Shown piece by piece: positions 1-8,019 of a stretch of DNA of 64,000 nt. Origin of the DNA: Aureimonas sp. OT7. GTDB taxonomy: Bacteria > Pseudomonadota > Alphaproteobacteria > Rhizobiales > Rhizobiaceae. The position numbers were made by a program, and so were the translations under genes. The notes below the pieces were generated by a model. It did no database searches. It worked only from the letters and a program-made list of their open reading frames with translations, and was not told the origin of the DNA. The stretch's first letter is position 1, and each line of letters begins with the position of its first letter. The stretch lies in assembly GCF_014844055.1 (NCBI RefSeq), contig NZ_CP062167.1, positions 387,501-451,500 on the forward strand, read 5' to 3'.

Positions 1-312
1 TAGGAGTTTGGGCCGTGTCTCAGTCCCAATGTGGCTGATCATCCTCTTAGACCAGCTATGGATCGTCGCCTTGGTAGGCCTTTACCCCACCAACTAGCTA
101 ATCCAACGCGGGCTCATCCTTCCCCGATAAATCTTTCTCCCTCAGGACGTATACGGTATTAATTCCAGTTTCCCGGAGCTATCCCGTAGAGAAGGGTAGA
201 TTCCCACGCGTTACTCACCCGTCTGCCACTCACCCCGAAAGGTGCGTTCGACTTGCATGTGTTAAGCCTGCCGCCAGCGTTCGTTCTGAGCCAGGATCAA
301 ACTCTCAGGTTT
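1..312 (-). rRNA. rrs: 16S ribosomal RNA, 5' end (partial)
   Basis: Read on the minus strand, positions 304 to 285 give the universal 16S start motif AGAGTTTGATCCTGGCTCAG, and the rest of the segment is the conserved 5' domain, including the helix that ends in GAGACACGGCCCAAACTCCTA at the window edge. The gene runs out of the window at base 1, so only about 310 nt are present. The mature 5' end is placed near 312 by comparison with other 16S genes; the exact processing site is not visible. It is transcribed leftward, away from the putative origin at 38 kb. Confidence 0.97.
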
Positions 313-510
313 GATAAGAGTGTTCCCGACTAAGTCACTGTCTCAAAGCATCGACGAGAGTATTTTCCCTCAGGGCAAAAACCCCAAAGGCTCTCATCTT
401 GCGAAACGTAACCGTCAGTCATCTCTCGGGGCTACTCCAACCTGACAAAGGAATACCAGGCCAAAGTCCCCTCGCAGACAACCGCCGTCCACGTCTCTCT
501 TTCTTCTCAA

Positions 511-530
511 TCTTCAATTCTCAAAGAACC
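511..530 (-). promoter_or_regulatory. rrn leader boxA-like antitermination signal
   Basis: On the minus strand this reads GGTTCTTTGAGAATTGAAGA, close to the boxA element (TTCTTTGA core) found in ribosomal leader transcripts, where Nus factors bind to prevent Rho-dependent termination. It lies about 200 nt upstream of the 16S start. No protein gene is credible between 313 and 751; this stretch is the transcribed rRNA leader. Confidence 0.6.
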
Positions 531-751
531 CGGTCAACAATCGTCAACCGCCTCAGTCAAGCCATAAGGCCAAACCGCGAAAGCCACTCATCGCAACTCT
601 CTTAAAACCCAAAACCAACGGCCAAAGCGCAAAAACCCAGCCGGATCAACTAGGCTTAACCAAGCCAATCCAGCCATGCTTCCAAACTAACCTATCCAGT
701 TCCCTGAACCAGCTAGCCCGGCCCGGCGCCGCCGCCGTCTCGATGGCCGGC

Positions 752-780
752 TTATAGGACTACTCAGCTTCCAACGTCAA
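752..780 (-). promoter_or_regulatory. rRNA operon promoter
   Basis: On the minus strand a -35 TTGACG (780-775) and a -10 CTATAA (757-752) are separated by exactly 17 bp. The sequence upstream of -35 (781-820) is AT-rich with A and T tracts, as in an UP element, and the stretch just after -10 is GC-rich, the discriminator type associated with stringent control. The predicted start is near 745, giving a leader of about 430 nt. The promoter is inferred from sequence only. Confidence 0.6.
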
Positions 781-993
781 CACGGAAAATGGACCGTTCG
801 GAAAAATTCTAAAAACGACCAGTCTTTTCAACGCGATGGCGAGCGCCCCCGTGGTCACCGTCCTGTCATCCAACCGATCGAGGCCCAACCCGCCCCCGCC
901 AGGAAACGCGAATCCCGGTAGAATCGGCGGGGTAGAGCCGGAATCACCACGAGAGGCGGCGCATCACAATTCACATCGCAATTCGAAACCAGT

Positions 994-1440
994 ATGAGAA
1001 TCGGCATGAGTGCGTCGCAAACTGACAAGAGCCGCGCCTACGAGGCGATCCTGCGGGAAGCGGGCGTGCGCATCACGCGCCCGCGCAAGGTGATCCTGTC
1101 CATCGTCGGCGGGCATGGCGACCATCCGGATGCACTGGAAATCTACCGGCGCGCGGTTGCCATCGACCCGGCGATCTCGCTGTCCACTGTCTATCGGACC
1201 ATGAAACTGCTTGAGGAAAAGGGTGCGATTCACCGCCACGCCTTCGAAGGCGGGCCTTCCCGCTTCGAGCATGCCGCGGCCGAGCACCATGACCATCTGA
1301 TCGACATGGATACCGGCGAGGTGGTCGAGTTCCACTCCGAACGAATCGAGGCGCTGCAGGAAGAGATCGCGCAGCGCCTCGGATATGAGATCGTCTTCCA
1401 CCGCCTGGAGCTTTACGGGCGCAAACGGCGATCCGGCTGA
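994..1440 (+). CDS. fur: Fur-family metalloregulator (Mur/Fur type)
   Basis: 148-residue winged-helix repressor of the Fur family. The DNA-binding domain covers about residues 15-85 and the metal/dimer domain begins at HHDHLID (98-104), followed by TGEVVEF and the IEALQEEIA helix. There are no cysteines, so the structural CxxC zinc site of classical Fur is absent. The pattern resembles rhizobial Mur, the Mn-responsive member of the family; whether it senses Mn or Fe cannot be told from sequence. A start at 1006 (second Met) is equally possible because neither start has a strong ribosome site. Positions 781-993 upstream hold no gene. Its stop codon abuts that of convergent osmC. Confidence 0.85.
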   Translation: MRIGMSASQTDKSRAYEAILREAGVRITRPRKVILSIVGGHGDHPDALEIYRRAVAIDPAISLSTVYRTMKLLEEKGAIHRHAFEGGPSRFEHAAAEHHDHLIDMDTGEVVEFHSERIEALQEEIAQRLGYEIVFHRLELYGRKRRSG

Positions 1441-1875
1441 TCAGACCAGTTTGGCATCCAGCGTCACCTCGATGGCGCCCAGCGCCTTGGAGATGGGGCA
1501 GTTTTCCTTGGCCTTGGTGGCCAGCTCCTGGAACGTCGAATCGTCGATACCGGGAACCTTGCCTTCGAGCGTGATCGCCGAAGACCTGACCTCGAAGCCA
1601 CCGGCAGCCTGCTCGACGCTGACGACGGACCGTGCCTTCAACTCGTCGGCCGGAGTACCGTTTTCGGCCAGGAAGTGCGACAGTTGCATCGCGAAGCAGC
1701 CGGCATGCGCTGCGGCGAGGAGCTCTTCGGGGTTGGTGCCGGACTTTCCGCTCTCATCCTCGAATCGGGCCTTGAACGAGTAGCCATGATTGTCGAGCGC
1801 GCCGGATTGGGTCGTCAACGCGCCCTTTCCATCGGCAAGGGCCCCGTTCCAGATCGCGGTTGCGTGGCGTTTCAT
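1441..1875 (-). CDS. osmC: OsmC family peroxiredoxin
   Basis: 144-residue OsmC-like thiol peroxidase that reduces organic hydroperoxides. The two redox cysteines are C60 in AHAGCFAM and C126 in ENCPISKA, spaced as in OsmC proper. The start at 1875 is chosen because an AAGGGAG ribosome site lies 8-14 nt upstream and the product then matches normal OsmC length; the frame stays open further upstream but without homology. Convergent with the Fur-family gene with no intergenic base, and divergent from xerC across about 140 bp. Confidence 0.92.
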   Translation of the reverse strand: MKRHATAIWNGALADGKGALTTQSGALDNHGYSFKARFEDESGKSGTNPEELLAAAHAGCFAMQLSHFLAENGTPADELKARSVVSVEQAAGGFEVRSSAITLEGKVPGIDDSTFQELATKAKENCPISKALGAIEVTLDAKLV

Positions 1876-2017
1876 GCGGTGTCTCCCTTCTTGTCGCTGC
1901 GGGTCGCGGCGTTCGTTGCGAAAGATGGTGTCGCGGCGCTTCCGTTCCACCCCGGCCTTCAAAAATGCGAAACCTTTTGTCCGGATGCTGGCACGGGAAC
2001 GCTTGAGGATGAAAAGC

Positions 2018-2992
2018 ATGACCGGCGAGATCCTGACCCATGCCGAGCCGGGCCTTTTGGACCGCAAAGCGGACTGGCTGAAGCGGCTGGAAGGGCAGCG
2101 AGGCGTTAGCCCGAATACGGTGGAGGCTTACGAGCGGGATGTGCGCCAACTCCTGGTATTCCTGACGCGTCACCACGGACGTCCGGCGCGCATGGCCGAC
2201 CTTGCCGATCTGCCGCAAGCGGACATCCGCGGTTTCCTGGCATCGCGGAAAACCGACGGGGCCGGGGCCCGGACCCTAGCGCGCGGGCTTGCCGGAGTGC
2301 GCTCGTTCATCCGCTTCCTGGAGCGTGACGGACAGGCATCCAGCGCCTCGGTGCGCACCGCGCGGACGCCCCGGCTGCCACGCCGCCTTCCGCGACCGCT
2401 GAGCCCGGCCGATGCCGTGACCGTGACGGACGAGGCCGGCGCCATGGCGACACAGCCGTGGATATCCGCCCGCAACGTGGCCGTGCTGACGCTGCTCTAT
2501 GGCTGCGGCCTCCGGATCTCGGAGGCGCTCGGCCTGCCGGGAGACAGCCTGACCGACAGCAGCGCCAGATCCATGCTGGTCGTCGGAAAGGGCGGGCGGG
2601 AAAGGCTGGTTCCACTGTTGCCGGCCGTGCATCAGGCGGTCGAGGCCTATCGTACGTCATGCCCCTGGCATCTCGACGCATCCGGGCCACTTTTTCGTGG
2701 CGCGCGCGGCGGGCCGCTGCGTCCACAGATCATCCAGGCCGAAATGCAGCGGCTGCGCGGACTGATCGGCCTGCCCGATTCGGCGACACCGCATGCCCTG
2801 CGCCACTCCTTCGCAACCCACCTCCTGGCCGGGGGCGGCGACCTGCGCACCATCCAGGACTTGTTGGGGCATGCCTCTCTTTCGACGACCCAGGCCTATA
2901 CAGGCGTGGACTCCGCCCGCCTCATGGCCGCGCATGCGGCCGCCCACCCCCGTGCCCGGAAATCCCGCAATGTTCCCTCCCCGGAAGCCTAG
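2018..2992 (+). CDS. xerC: Tyrosine recombinase XerC
   Basis: 324-residue site-specific tyrosine recombinase. An N-terminal SAM-like core-binding domain (about 15-105) precedes the catalytic domain with R166 (GLRISEAL), K191 (VVGKGGRE), H259 and R262 (HALRHSF), H285 (LLGHASL) and the nucleophile Y294 (TQAYT), so all catalytic residues are present. Such enzymes resolve chromosome dimers at dif with XerD. The start at 2018 is preferred because of a GAGG 9 nt upstream; starts at 1985 and 2009 are alternatives. XerC rather than XerD is chosen because of its place next to the lpdA/sucAB block, a usual alphaproteobacterial arrangement. Its end overlaps the next gene by 23 nt. Confidence 0.88.
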   Translation: MTGEILTHAEPGLLDRKADWLKRLEGQRGVSPNTVEAYERDVRQLLVFLTRHHGRPARMADLADLPQADIRGFLASRKTDGAGARTLARGLAGVRSFIRFLERDGQASSASVRTARTPRLPRRLPRPLSPADAVTVTDEAGAMATQPWISARNVAVLTLLYGCGLRISEALGLPGDSLTDSSARSMLVVGKGGRERLVPLLPAVHQAVEAYRTSCPWHLDASGPLFRGARGGPLRPQIIQAEMQRLRGLIGLPDSATPHALRHSFATHLLAGGGDLRTIQDLLGHASLSTTQAYTGVDSARLMAAHAAAHPRARKSRNVPSPEA

Positions 2993-4004
2993 CGCCGGCT
3001 TGCGCCGCATCCGCACCATAGCGTTCGTCGCGAGCCTGCTGGCGGCATCGGGGCTCGCCGTTGCCGCCGACGAATGCCCGGCCGGGCGCGATCTGACCGC
3101 CGAATTCTCGGCCGCCCAGCGCGATGCGGTCGCCGCGGCAGCGGCGGAACAGGCCAATGGCGAGGGAGTCCTGTACAGGCTGACCCGCGTCGATACCCCG
3201 GCGAACTTTCTGTTCGGCACGCTGCACGTTACGGACCCGCGCGTGCTGGCCATGCCGGCCGCCGCCAGGGAGGCCTTCGATACGGCGACGACGGTGGTGA
3301 TCGAAACCACCGATCTTCTCGATGACCGGAAGATGGCGGCCCTGATTCTGTCACGGCCCGACCTGATGAACCTTCCGGATGGCCAGACCCTGTCGGATCT
3401 TTTTTCGGGCAGCGACGCCGCCCTTGTACGGGACGGCCTGGAAGCGTCCGGCATGCCCGCGGCGACGGTGCGCACGATGCAGCCATGGTTCCTTGCGACC
3501 GGCCTGCTGATGCCGGCCTGCGAACAGCGACGGATCGCCGACGGGGCAACGATTCTGGATCTGGATCTCGCCCACAGGGCAAAGGATGCCGGCAAGTCGG
3601 TGCTGGGGCTCGAATCGGGGGCGGAGCAACTGGAGGCCCTGGCCTCCATGCCGATGCGGGACCAGGCCGACATGCTGCTATCGGTTCTGCAGAACCGCGA
3701 CCGCATGGACGACCTGTTTGAGACGATGACGGCGATCTACCTGCGCGGCGAGATTGCCACCATCGTGCCGGCGCTGGAGGAAATCGCGCCCACGAGCGAG
3801 AATTCGGGACGCTCGGCCGAAATCTGGCAGGCATTCGACGAGCGCATCGTGCGCCAGCGAAACCACCTCATGCGTCAGCGCGCGGAACCGATATTGGCCG
3901 AGGGCGGGGCCTTCGTGGCCGTCGGCGCCCAGCACCTGATCGGCGCGGAGGGCCTTGTCGAACTGTTTCGCCAGGACGGCTGGACCGTGGAGCGCCTGGA
4001 CTGA
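2970..4004 (+). CDS. TraB/GumN family exported protein
   Basis: 344 residues. A twin-arginine-poor but typical Sec signal (RRIRT then a hydrophobic run to about residue 32, AVAA cut) leads to a TraB/GumN domain. The family marks are GTLH at 83-86, near the mature N terminus, and GAQHLIG near 316-322, both thought to contribute to a metallo-active site related to Tiki proteases. The biological substrate is unknown. It overlaps xerC by 23 nt, so the two are probably co-translated. The start is set by the signal peptide; no strong ribosome site is visible because it lies inside xerC. Confidence 0.82.
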   Translation: MFPPRKPSAGLRRIRTIAFVASLLAASGLAVAADECPAGRDLTAEFSAAQRDAVAAAAAEQANGEGVLYRLTRVDTPANFLFGTLHVTDPRVLAMPAAAREAFDTATTVVIETTDLLDDRKMAALILSRPDLMNLPDGQTLSDLFSGSDAALVRDGLEASGMPAATVRTMQPWFLATGLLMPACEQRRIADGATILDLDLAHRAKDAGKSVLGLESGAEQLEALASMPMRDQADMLLSVLQNRDRMDDLFETMTAIYLRGEIATIVPALEEIAPTSENSGRSAEIWQAFDERIVRQRNHLMRQRAEPILAEGGAFVAVGAQHLIGAEGLVELFRQDGWTVERLD

Positions 4005-4018
4005 CTTAAGCATCACAT

Positions 4019-4056
4019 GACAGGGCCCGGCCGCACGATGGCGACCGGGCCCTGTC
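4019..4056. terminator. Hairpin between convergent TraB-like gene and lpdA
   Basis: A perfect 12-bp inverted repeat, GACAGGGCCCGG (4019-4030) and CCGGGCCCTGTC (4045-4056), with a 14-nt loop lies in the short gap between two convergent genes. There is no U-run on either side, so it is a likely two-way transcript end or 3' stabilising hairpin rather than a classical intrinsic terminator. Confidence 0.55.
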
Positions 4057-4078
4057 CGCATGGACTGCGTATCGATCC

Positions 4079-5488
4079 TTACATGTGGATCGGCTTGGCG
4101 AAGGTTGCGAAGGCAGCTTCGCGCACGGCTTCCGACATGGTCGGGTGCGCATGGCAGGTGCGTGCCAGATCCTCGGACGATCCACCGAACTCCATCAGGA
4201 CGGCCGCCTCGGCGATCAGCTCGCCCGCCCCGTAGCCGACGATGTGGACACCCAGCACCTTGTCGGTCGCCTTGTCGGCGAGGACCTTCACCAGGCCATC
4301 CGTATGCAGCATGGCGCGCGCCCGGCCATTGGCGGTGAAAGGAAACTTGCCGACGCGATACTCCACCCCGGCTGCCTTGAGCTCTTCCTCGGTCTTGCCG
4401 ACGGAGGCAACTTCCGGCGCGGTGTAGACCACCGAGGGAATGACACCGTAGTTCACGTGGCCGGCCTGGCCGGCAAGGATTTCGGCCAGGGCAACGCCCT
4501 CATCCTCGGCCTTGTGGGCCAGCATCGGTCCCTTCACTACGTCGCCGATCGCATAGATGCCCTTGACGCTGGTGGCATAGTGCCCGTCGATCTCGACGCG
4601 CCCCGCCTTGTCGAGCGCGACGCCTACCTCTTCCAGGCCAAGGCCGGCCGTGTAGGGACGGCGTCCCGTGGACACCAGCACGACATCGGCCTCCAGCGTT
4701 ACGGCATCGCCGCCACCGACCGGCTCGAACGTCACCCGGCCCTTGCCGCCCTCGGCCGAAACGCCGGTGACCTTCGAGCCGAGGTTGAATTCCAGCCCCT
4801 GCTTGGCCAGCAGCTTCTGCAGGGTTGAGGAGGCTTCCGCATCCATGGAGCCGAGGATCTTGTCGAGATACTCGACAACGGTGACCTTGGCGCCGAGGCG
4901 CGACCAGACCGAACCGAGTTCCAGGCCAATGACGCCACCGCCGACGACGATCATCGTGCCGGGGACCTGGGGCAGTGCGATGGCGTCGTCCGATGTCACG
5001 ACCACCTTGCCGTCGAAGGACAAGTCGACGCCCGGGATACCCGCCACTTCCGAACCGGTGGCGATGACGATCGACTTCGTCTGCAGCGTTTCCGCCGTGC
5101 CGTCTTCCCTGGTGACAGAAACCTCGCTCGGGGAAACGATACGCCCGGTACCGATATAGCCGGTGATCTTGTTCTTCTTGAACAGGAAGGCGATGCCGTC
5201 GACATTGGACTTAACGGTCTTGTCCTTGTGCGTCAGCATGGCACCGAGGTCGAGCTTCGGGTCCACGACGACGCCCAGCGCGCCGAAGGAATGCTGCGCC
5301 TCGGCGAACATTTCCGACGCATGCAGGAGCGCCTTGGAGGGAATGCAGCCGACATTGAGGCACGTGCCGCCATAGGTAGCGCGCTTTTCGACGACAGCGA
5401 CCTTGAGGCCCAGCTGTGCGGCCTTGATGGCGCAGACATAGCCGCCGGGCCCGGAACCGATCACCACGAGATCGAAAGTTTCAGCCAT
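4079..5488 (-). CDS. lpdA: Dihydrolipoyl dehydrogenase (E3)
   Basis: 469-residue FAD- and NAD-dependent disulfide oxidoreductase that reoxidises dihydrolipoyl groups of 2-oxo-acid dehydrogenases. It shows the FAD motif GSGPGG (11-16), the redox pair C43 and C48 (GGTCLNVGCIPSK), an NAD motif (GGGVIGLE) and the C-terminal dyad H448/E453 (HAHPTMSE). The start MAETFD at 5488 is taken from homology; the frame is open for 20 more codons. It is the last gene of the sucA-sucB-SDR-MAPEG-lpdA cluster and is therefore probably the E3 of the 2-oxoglutarate dehydrogenase complex. Confidence 0.96.
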   Translation of the reverse strand: MAETFDLVVIGSGPGGYVCAIKAAQLGLKVAVVEKRATYGGTCLNVGCIPSKALLHASEMFAEAQHSFGALGVVVDPKLDLGAMLTHKDKTVKSNVDGIAFLFKKNKITGYIGTGRIVSPSEVSVTREDGTAETLQTKSIVIATGSEVAGIPGVDLSFDGKVVVTSDDAIALPQVPGTMIVVGGGVIGLELGSVWSRLGAKVTVVEYLDKILGSMDAEASSTLQKLLAKQGLEFNLGSKVTGVSAEGGKGRVTFEPVGGGDAVTLEADVVLVSTGRRPYTAGLGLEEVGVALDKAGRVEIDGHYATSVKGIYAIGDVVKGPMLAHKAEDEGVALAEILAGQAGHVNYGVIPSVVYTAPEVASVGKTEEELKAAGVEYRVGKFPFTANGRARAMLHTDGLVKVLADKATDKVLGVHIVGYGAGELIAEAAVLMEFGGSSEDLARTCHAHPTMSEAVREAAFATFAKPIHM

Positions 5489-5510
5489 AATGGAAAGTCC
5501 AGTCCGATGT

Positions 5511-5915
5511 TCAGAGGAAGCGAATGAGCATGAGGAACAGCCCGACACAGGACGCTACGAAGGCGAGGCTGCGAAGATAGGGAATTCCGTAGATGTAAAG
5601 TGGCAGATAGACGAGGCGGGCGACAAACCACAGCCACGCGCCAAACGCCGCGACGCCGCCGCTGCGGGCGGTGACGGCGAGGCCCAGCGCAAGCGCGATG
5701 AAGGCGGGCCAGGTTTCCAGATAATTGCGCAGGGCGCGTTCGGCACGCCCGGCCTTGGGCCCCAATGGCTTCGACTCACCGTCACGCGGGCCGGCGTTCC
5801 ATTCCAGCCCACGCTCGCGCGTCGCCAGACGCCCCTGCAACAGGATATGCACGAACAGCAGCACGACCGAGAAGCCGAGCACGAGAAGCTCTGATGTCAG
5901 GGGAAGCTCGGTCAT
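5511..5915 (-). CDS. MAPEG family membrane protein
   Basis: 134-residue integral membrane protein with four hydrophobic segments (about 5-27, 65-85, 86-110, 113-134) and the MAPEG-family pattern (RxxRALxNYLETWPAFIAL). MAPEG proteins include glutathione transferases acting on lipid substrates, but bacterial members like this are mostly uncharacterised. It sits between lpdA and an SDR gene inside the 2-oxoglutarate dehydrogenase operon with gaps of 22 and 40 nt, so it is co-transcribed; a role in that complex is not implied by the fold. Confidence 0.85.
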   Translation of the reverse strand: MTELPLTSELLVLGFSVVLLFVHILLQGRLATRERGLEWNAGPRDGESKPLGPKAGRAERALRNYLETWPAFIALALGLAVTARSGGVAAFGAWLWFVARLVYLPLYIYGIPYLRSLAFVASCVGLFLMLIRFL

Positions 5916-5955
5916 GTCCGCAACTCCTTGCCGACCCGTTCGGGGCGGTCGATCT

Positions 5956-6714
5956 TCAGGGAAGTATGGCCCGTCCGCCGCTGACGTCCAGAATGGTCCC
6001 GGTGGAATAGGACGCCGAATCGGACACGAGCCACAGGATCGCTTCCGCCACCTCGTCGGCCGTGCCGGGCCGGCGCATCGGCAGGTTCGGGGTCATCTGC
6101 GCCACCCGGTCGGGGCGACCGCCGGAAGCGTGAATCTCCGTATCGATGATGCCCGGACGAACAGCCGTCACGCGGACGCCGTCGGCTGCAAGCTCACGTG
6201 CAAGGCCGATGGTGAAGGTGTCGATCGCGCCCTTGCTGGCGGCATAGTCGATATTCTCGCCGCCGGCACCCAGCTTGGCGGCTGCCGATGTGAGGTTGAC
6301 GATCGACCCGCCCTGTCCGCCCCGCGACCGCGCCATGCGCCGGGCGGCTGCCCGGGCGCACAGGAAACTGCCGAGGATATTGATACGGAACGTGCGCTCC
6401 AGCCGGTCGGCGGTCATGTCGGCGAGAAGGCTGGGCTGGTCGAAGACGCCGGCATTGTTGATGAGGGCCGAAAGCGGGCCCATGGCGTCGGCCGCGGCAA
6501 AGATGGCCTCGACGTCGGCTTCGCTGCCCACGTCGCCCCTGACGCTGTCCGCCGTCCCGCCCGCCTGGCGGATTCGCTCGACGACCGAGCCGGCCGCCTC
6601 CGCGTTGCCGGCATAATTGACCAGCACCGCGTAACCGGCCCCGGCGGCCTTGAGGGCGACCGCGGCGCCGATGCCCCGCGATCCGCCCGTAACAACCATG
6701 ACACGCACGACCAT
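5956..6714 (-). CDS. SDR family NAD(P)-dependent oxidoreductase
   Basis: 252-residue classical short-chain dehydrogenase. The cofactor motif TGGSRGIG begins near residue 9, the NNAG motif near 87, and the catalytic Ser and YxxxK lie in LTSAAAKL and YAASKG. The sequence is FabG-like but the substrate is unknown. It starts 13 nt after the sucB stop, so translation is probably coupled to sucB. A start five codons in (MVVTGG) is possible. Confidence 0.88.
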   Translation of the reverse strand: MVVRVMVVTGGSRGIGAAVALKAAGAGYAVLVNYAGNAEAAGSVVERIRQAGGTADSVRGDVGSEADVEAIFAAADAMGPLSALINNAGVFDQPSLLADMTADRLERTFRINILGSFLCARAAARRMARSRGGQGGSIVNLTSAAAKLGAGGENIDYAASKGAIDTFTIGLARELAADGVRVTAVRPGIIDTEIHASGGRPDRVAQMTPNLPMRRPGTADEVAEAILWLVSDSASYSTGTILDVSGGRAILP

Positions 6715-6727
6715 GATGCCGCGCCGA

Positions 6728-7981
6728 TCAGAGGTCGAGGACGAGGCGTTCCGGATCCTCCAGCGAGTCCTTGACGCGCACGAGGAAGGTAACGGCCTCC
6801 TTGCCGTCCACGATGCGGTGATCGTAGGACAGCGCCAGATACATCATCGGCCGGATTTCCACCTTGCCGCCGATCGCCATCGGCCGTTCCTGGATCTTGT
6901 GCATTCCGAGAATGCCCGACTGCGGCGCATTCAGGATCGGCGTCGACATCAAAGACCCGTAGACACCGCCGTTGGAGATGGTGAAGGTGCCACCCTGCAT
7001 GTCGGAAACCGACAGCTTGCCGTCACGGGCCGCAATGCCCAGCCGGCCGATCTCCTTCTCGATCTCGGCAACGCCCATCTGGTCGGCATTCCGCACGACC
7101 GGCACGACGAGGCCCTTGTCGGTGCCGACCGCCACGCCGATATGGGCGAAGTTCTTGTAGATGAGGTCGGTGCCGTCGATCTCGGCGTTCACGGCCGGGA
7201 TTTCCTTCAGCGCATGGCAGACGGCCTTGGTGAAGAAGCCCATAAAGCCCAGCTTCACGCCGTGCTTCTTCTCGAAGAGGTCCTTGTACTTCTTGCGCAG
7301 TTCCATGACCGCCGTCATGTCGACCTCGTTGAAGGTCGTCAGCATGGCTGCCGTGTTCTGTGCATCCTTCAGGCGCCGCGCGATCGTCTGCCGCAGGCGG
7401 GTCATCTTCACCCGTTCCTCGCGGGCGGCATCCGCCTCGCCGGAGGGCGCGCGCGCCGCGACGGGTGCTGCGGCGACGGGGGCCGAGGAGCCCTTCGCGA
7501 GGGCATCCAGCACATCGCCCTTCAAGACCTGGCCGCGCTTGCCCGAACCCTGGACGTCGGCCGCCGCGATACCCTTGTCGGCCATCATCTTCTGCGCCGA
7601 GGGGGCCGCGGGCATGGCATCGCCATGGCTGGGATTCGGCAGCGTGGTATCGGAGCCGTCCTCCGCGCCTTCCTTCGGTGCCTTCTCGATCGTCTCGGCC
7701 GGCTTGCTCGACGCCCTGGCCGGCGCGGCAGCGCCCGCGCCGTCACCTTCGCCGATGACGCCGATCAGCGCGCCCACCGCGACGGTCTCGCCTTCCTGGA
7801 CGACGATCTCCTGCAGGATACCGGCCGACGGAGCCGGCACTTCGACGGTGACCTTGTCGGTTTCGAGCTCGGCGATGGTCTCGTCCTGCTCAACCCGGTC
7901 GCCCGCCTTCTTGAACCACTGGCCGATCGTGGCTTCCGTCACGCTTTCGCCAAGGGTCGGAACTTTGATTTCGGTGCTCAT
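6728..7981 (-). CDS. sucB: 2-Oxoglutarate dehydrogenase E2, dihydrolipoyl succinyltransferase
   Basis: 417 residues that transfer the succinyl group from E1 to CoA. One lipoyl domain (1-77) carries the lipoylated K43 in ETDKVTVE; an Ala/Pro-rich linker follows; the E3/E1-binding domain lies near 125-165 ([24 protein letters not shown]); the catalytic domain ends with H388 and D392 in [11 protein letters not shown]. Length and layout are those of the normal E2o. It lies 38 nt downstream of sucA. Confidence 0.97.
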   Translation of the reverse strand: MSTEIKVPTLGESVTEATIGQWFKKAGDRVEQDETIAELETDKVTVEVPAPSAGILQEIVVQEGETVAVGALIGVIGEGDGAGAAAPARASSKPAETIEKAPKEGAEDGSDTTLPNPSHGDAMPAAPSAQKMMADKGIAAADVQGSGKRGQVLKGDVLDALAKGSSAPVAAAPVAARAPSGEADAAREERVKMTRLRQTIARRLKDAQNTAAMLTTFNEVDMTAVMELRKKYKDLFEKKHGVKLGFMGFFTKAVCHALKEIPAVNAEIDGTDLIYKNFAHIGVAVGTDKGLVVPVVRNADQMGVAEIEKEIGRLGIAARDGKLSVSDMQGGTFTISNGGVYGSLMSTPILNAPQSGILGMHKIQERPMAIGGKVEIRPMMYLALSYDHRIVDGKEAVTFLVRVKDSLEDPERLVLDL

Positions 7982-8019
7982 GGACGCTTCGTCTTCTCTT
8001 CCGGATTGACTTGATCGGT

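Noticed and set aside
399..605. A 68-codon frame on the plus strand in the rRNA leader
   Set aside because: It is antisense to the transcribed leader and boxA and has no family match or ribosome site.
1790..2017. N-terminal extension of XerC by 76 codons
   Set aside because: It is antisense to osmC's 5' end and has no family match; the ribosome site favours 2018.
4440..4460. TTCACGTGG in lpdA as another parS site
   Set aside because: Only the CACGTG centre and one arm match; the second arm is lost.
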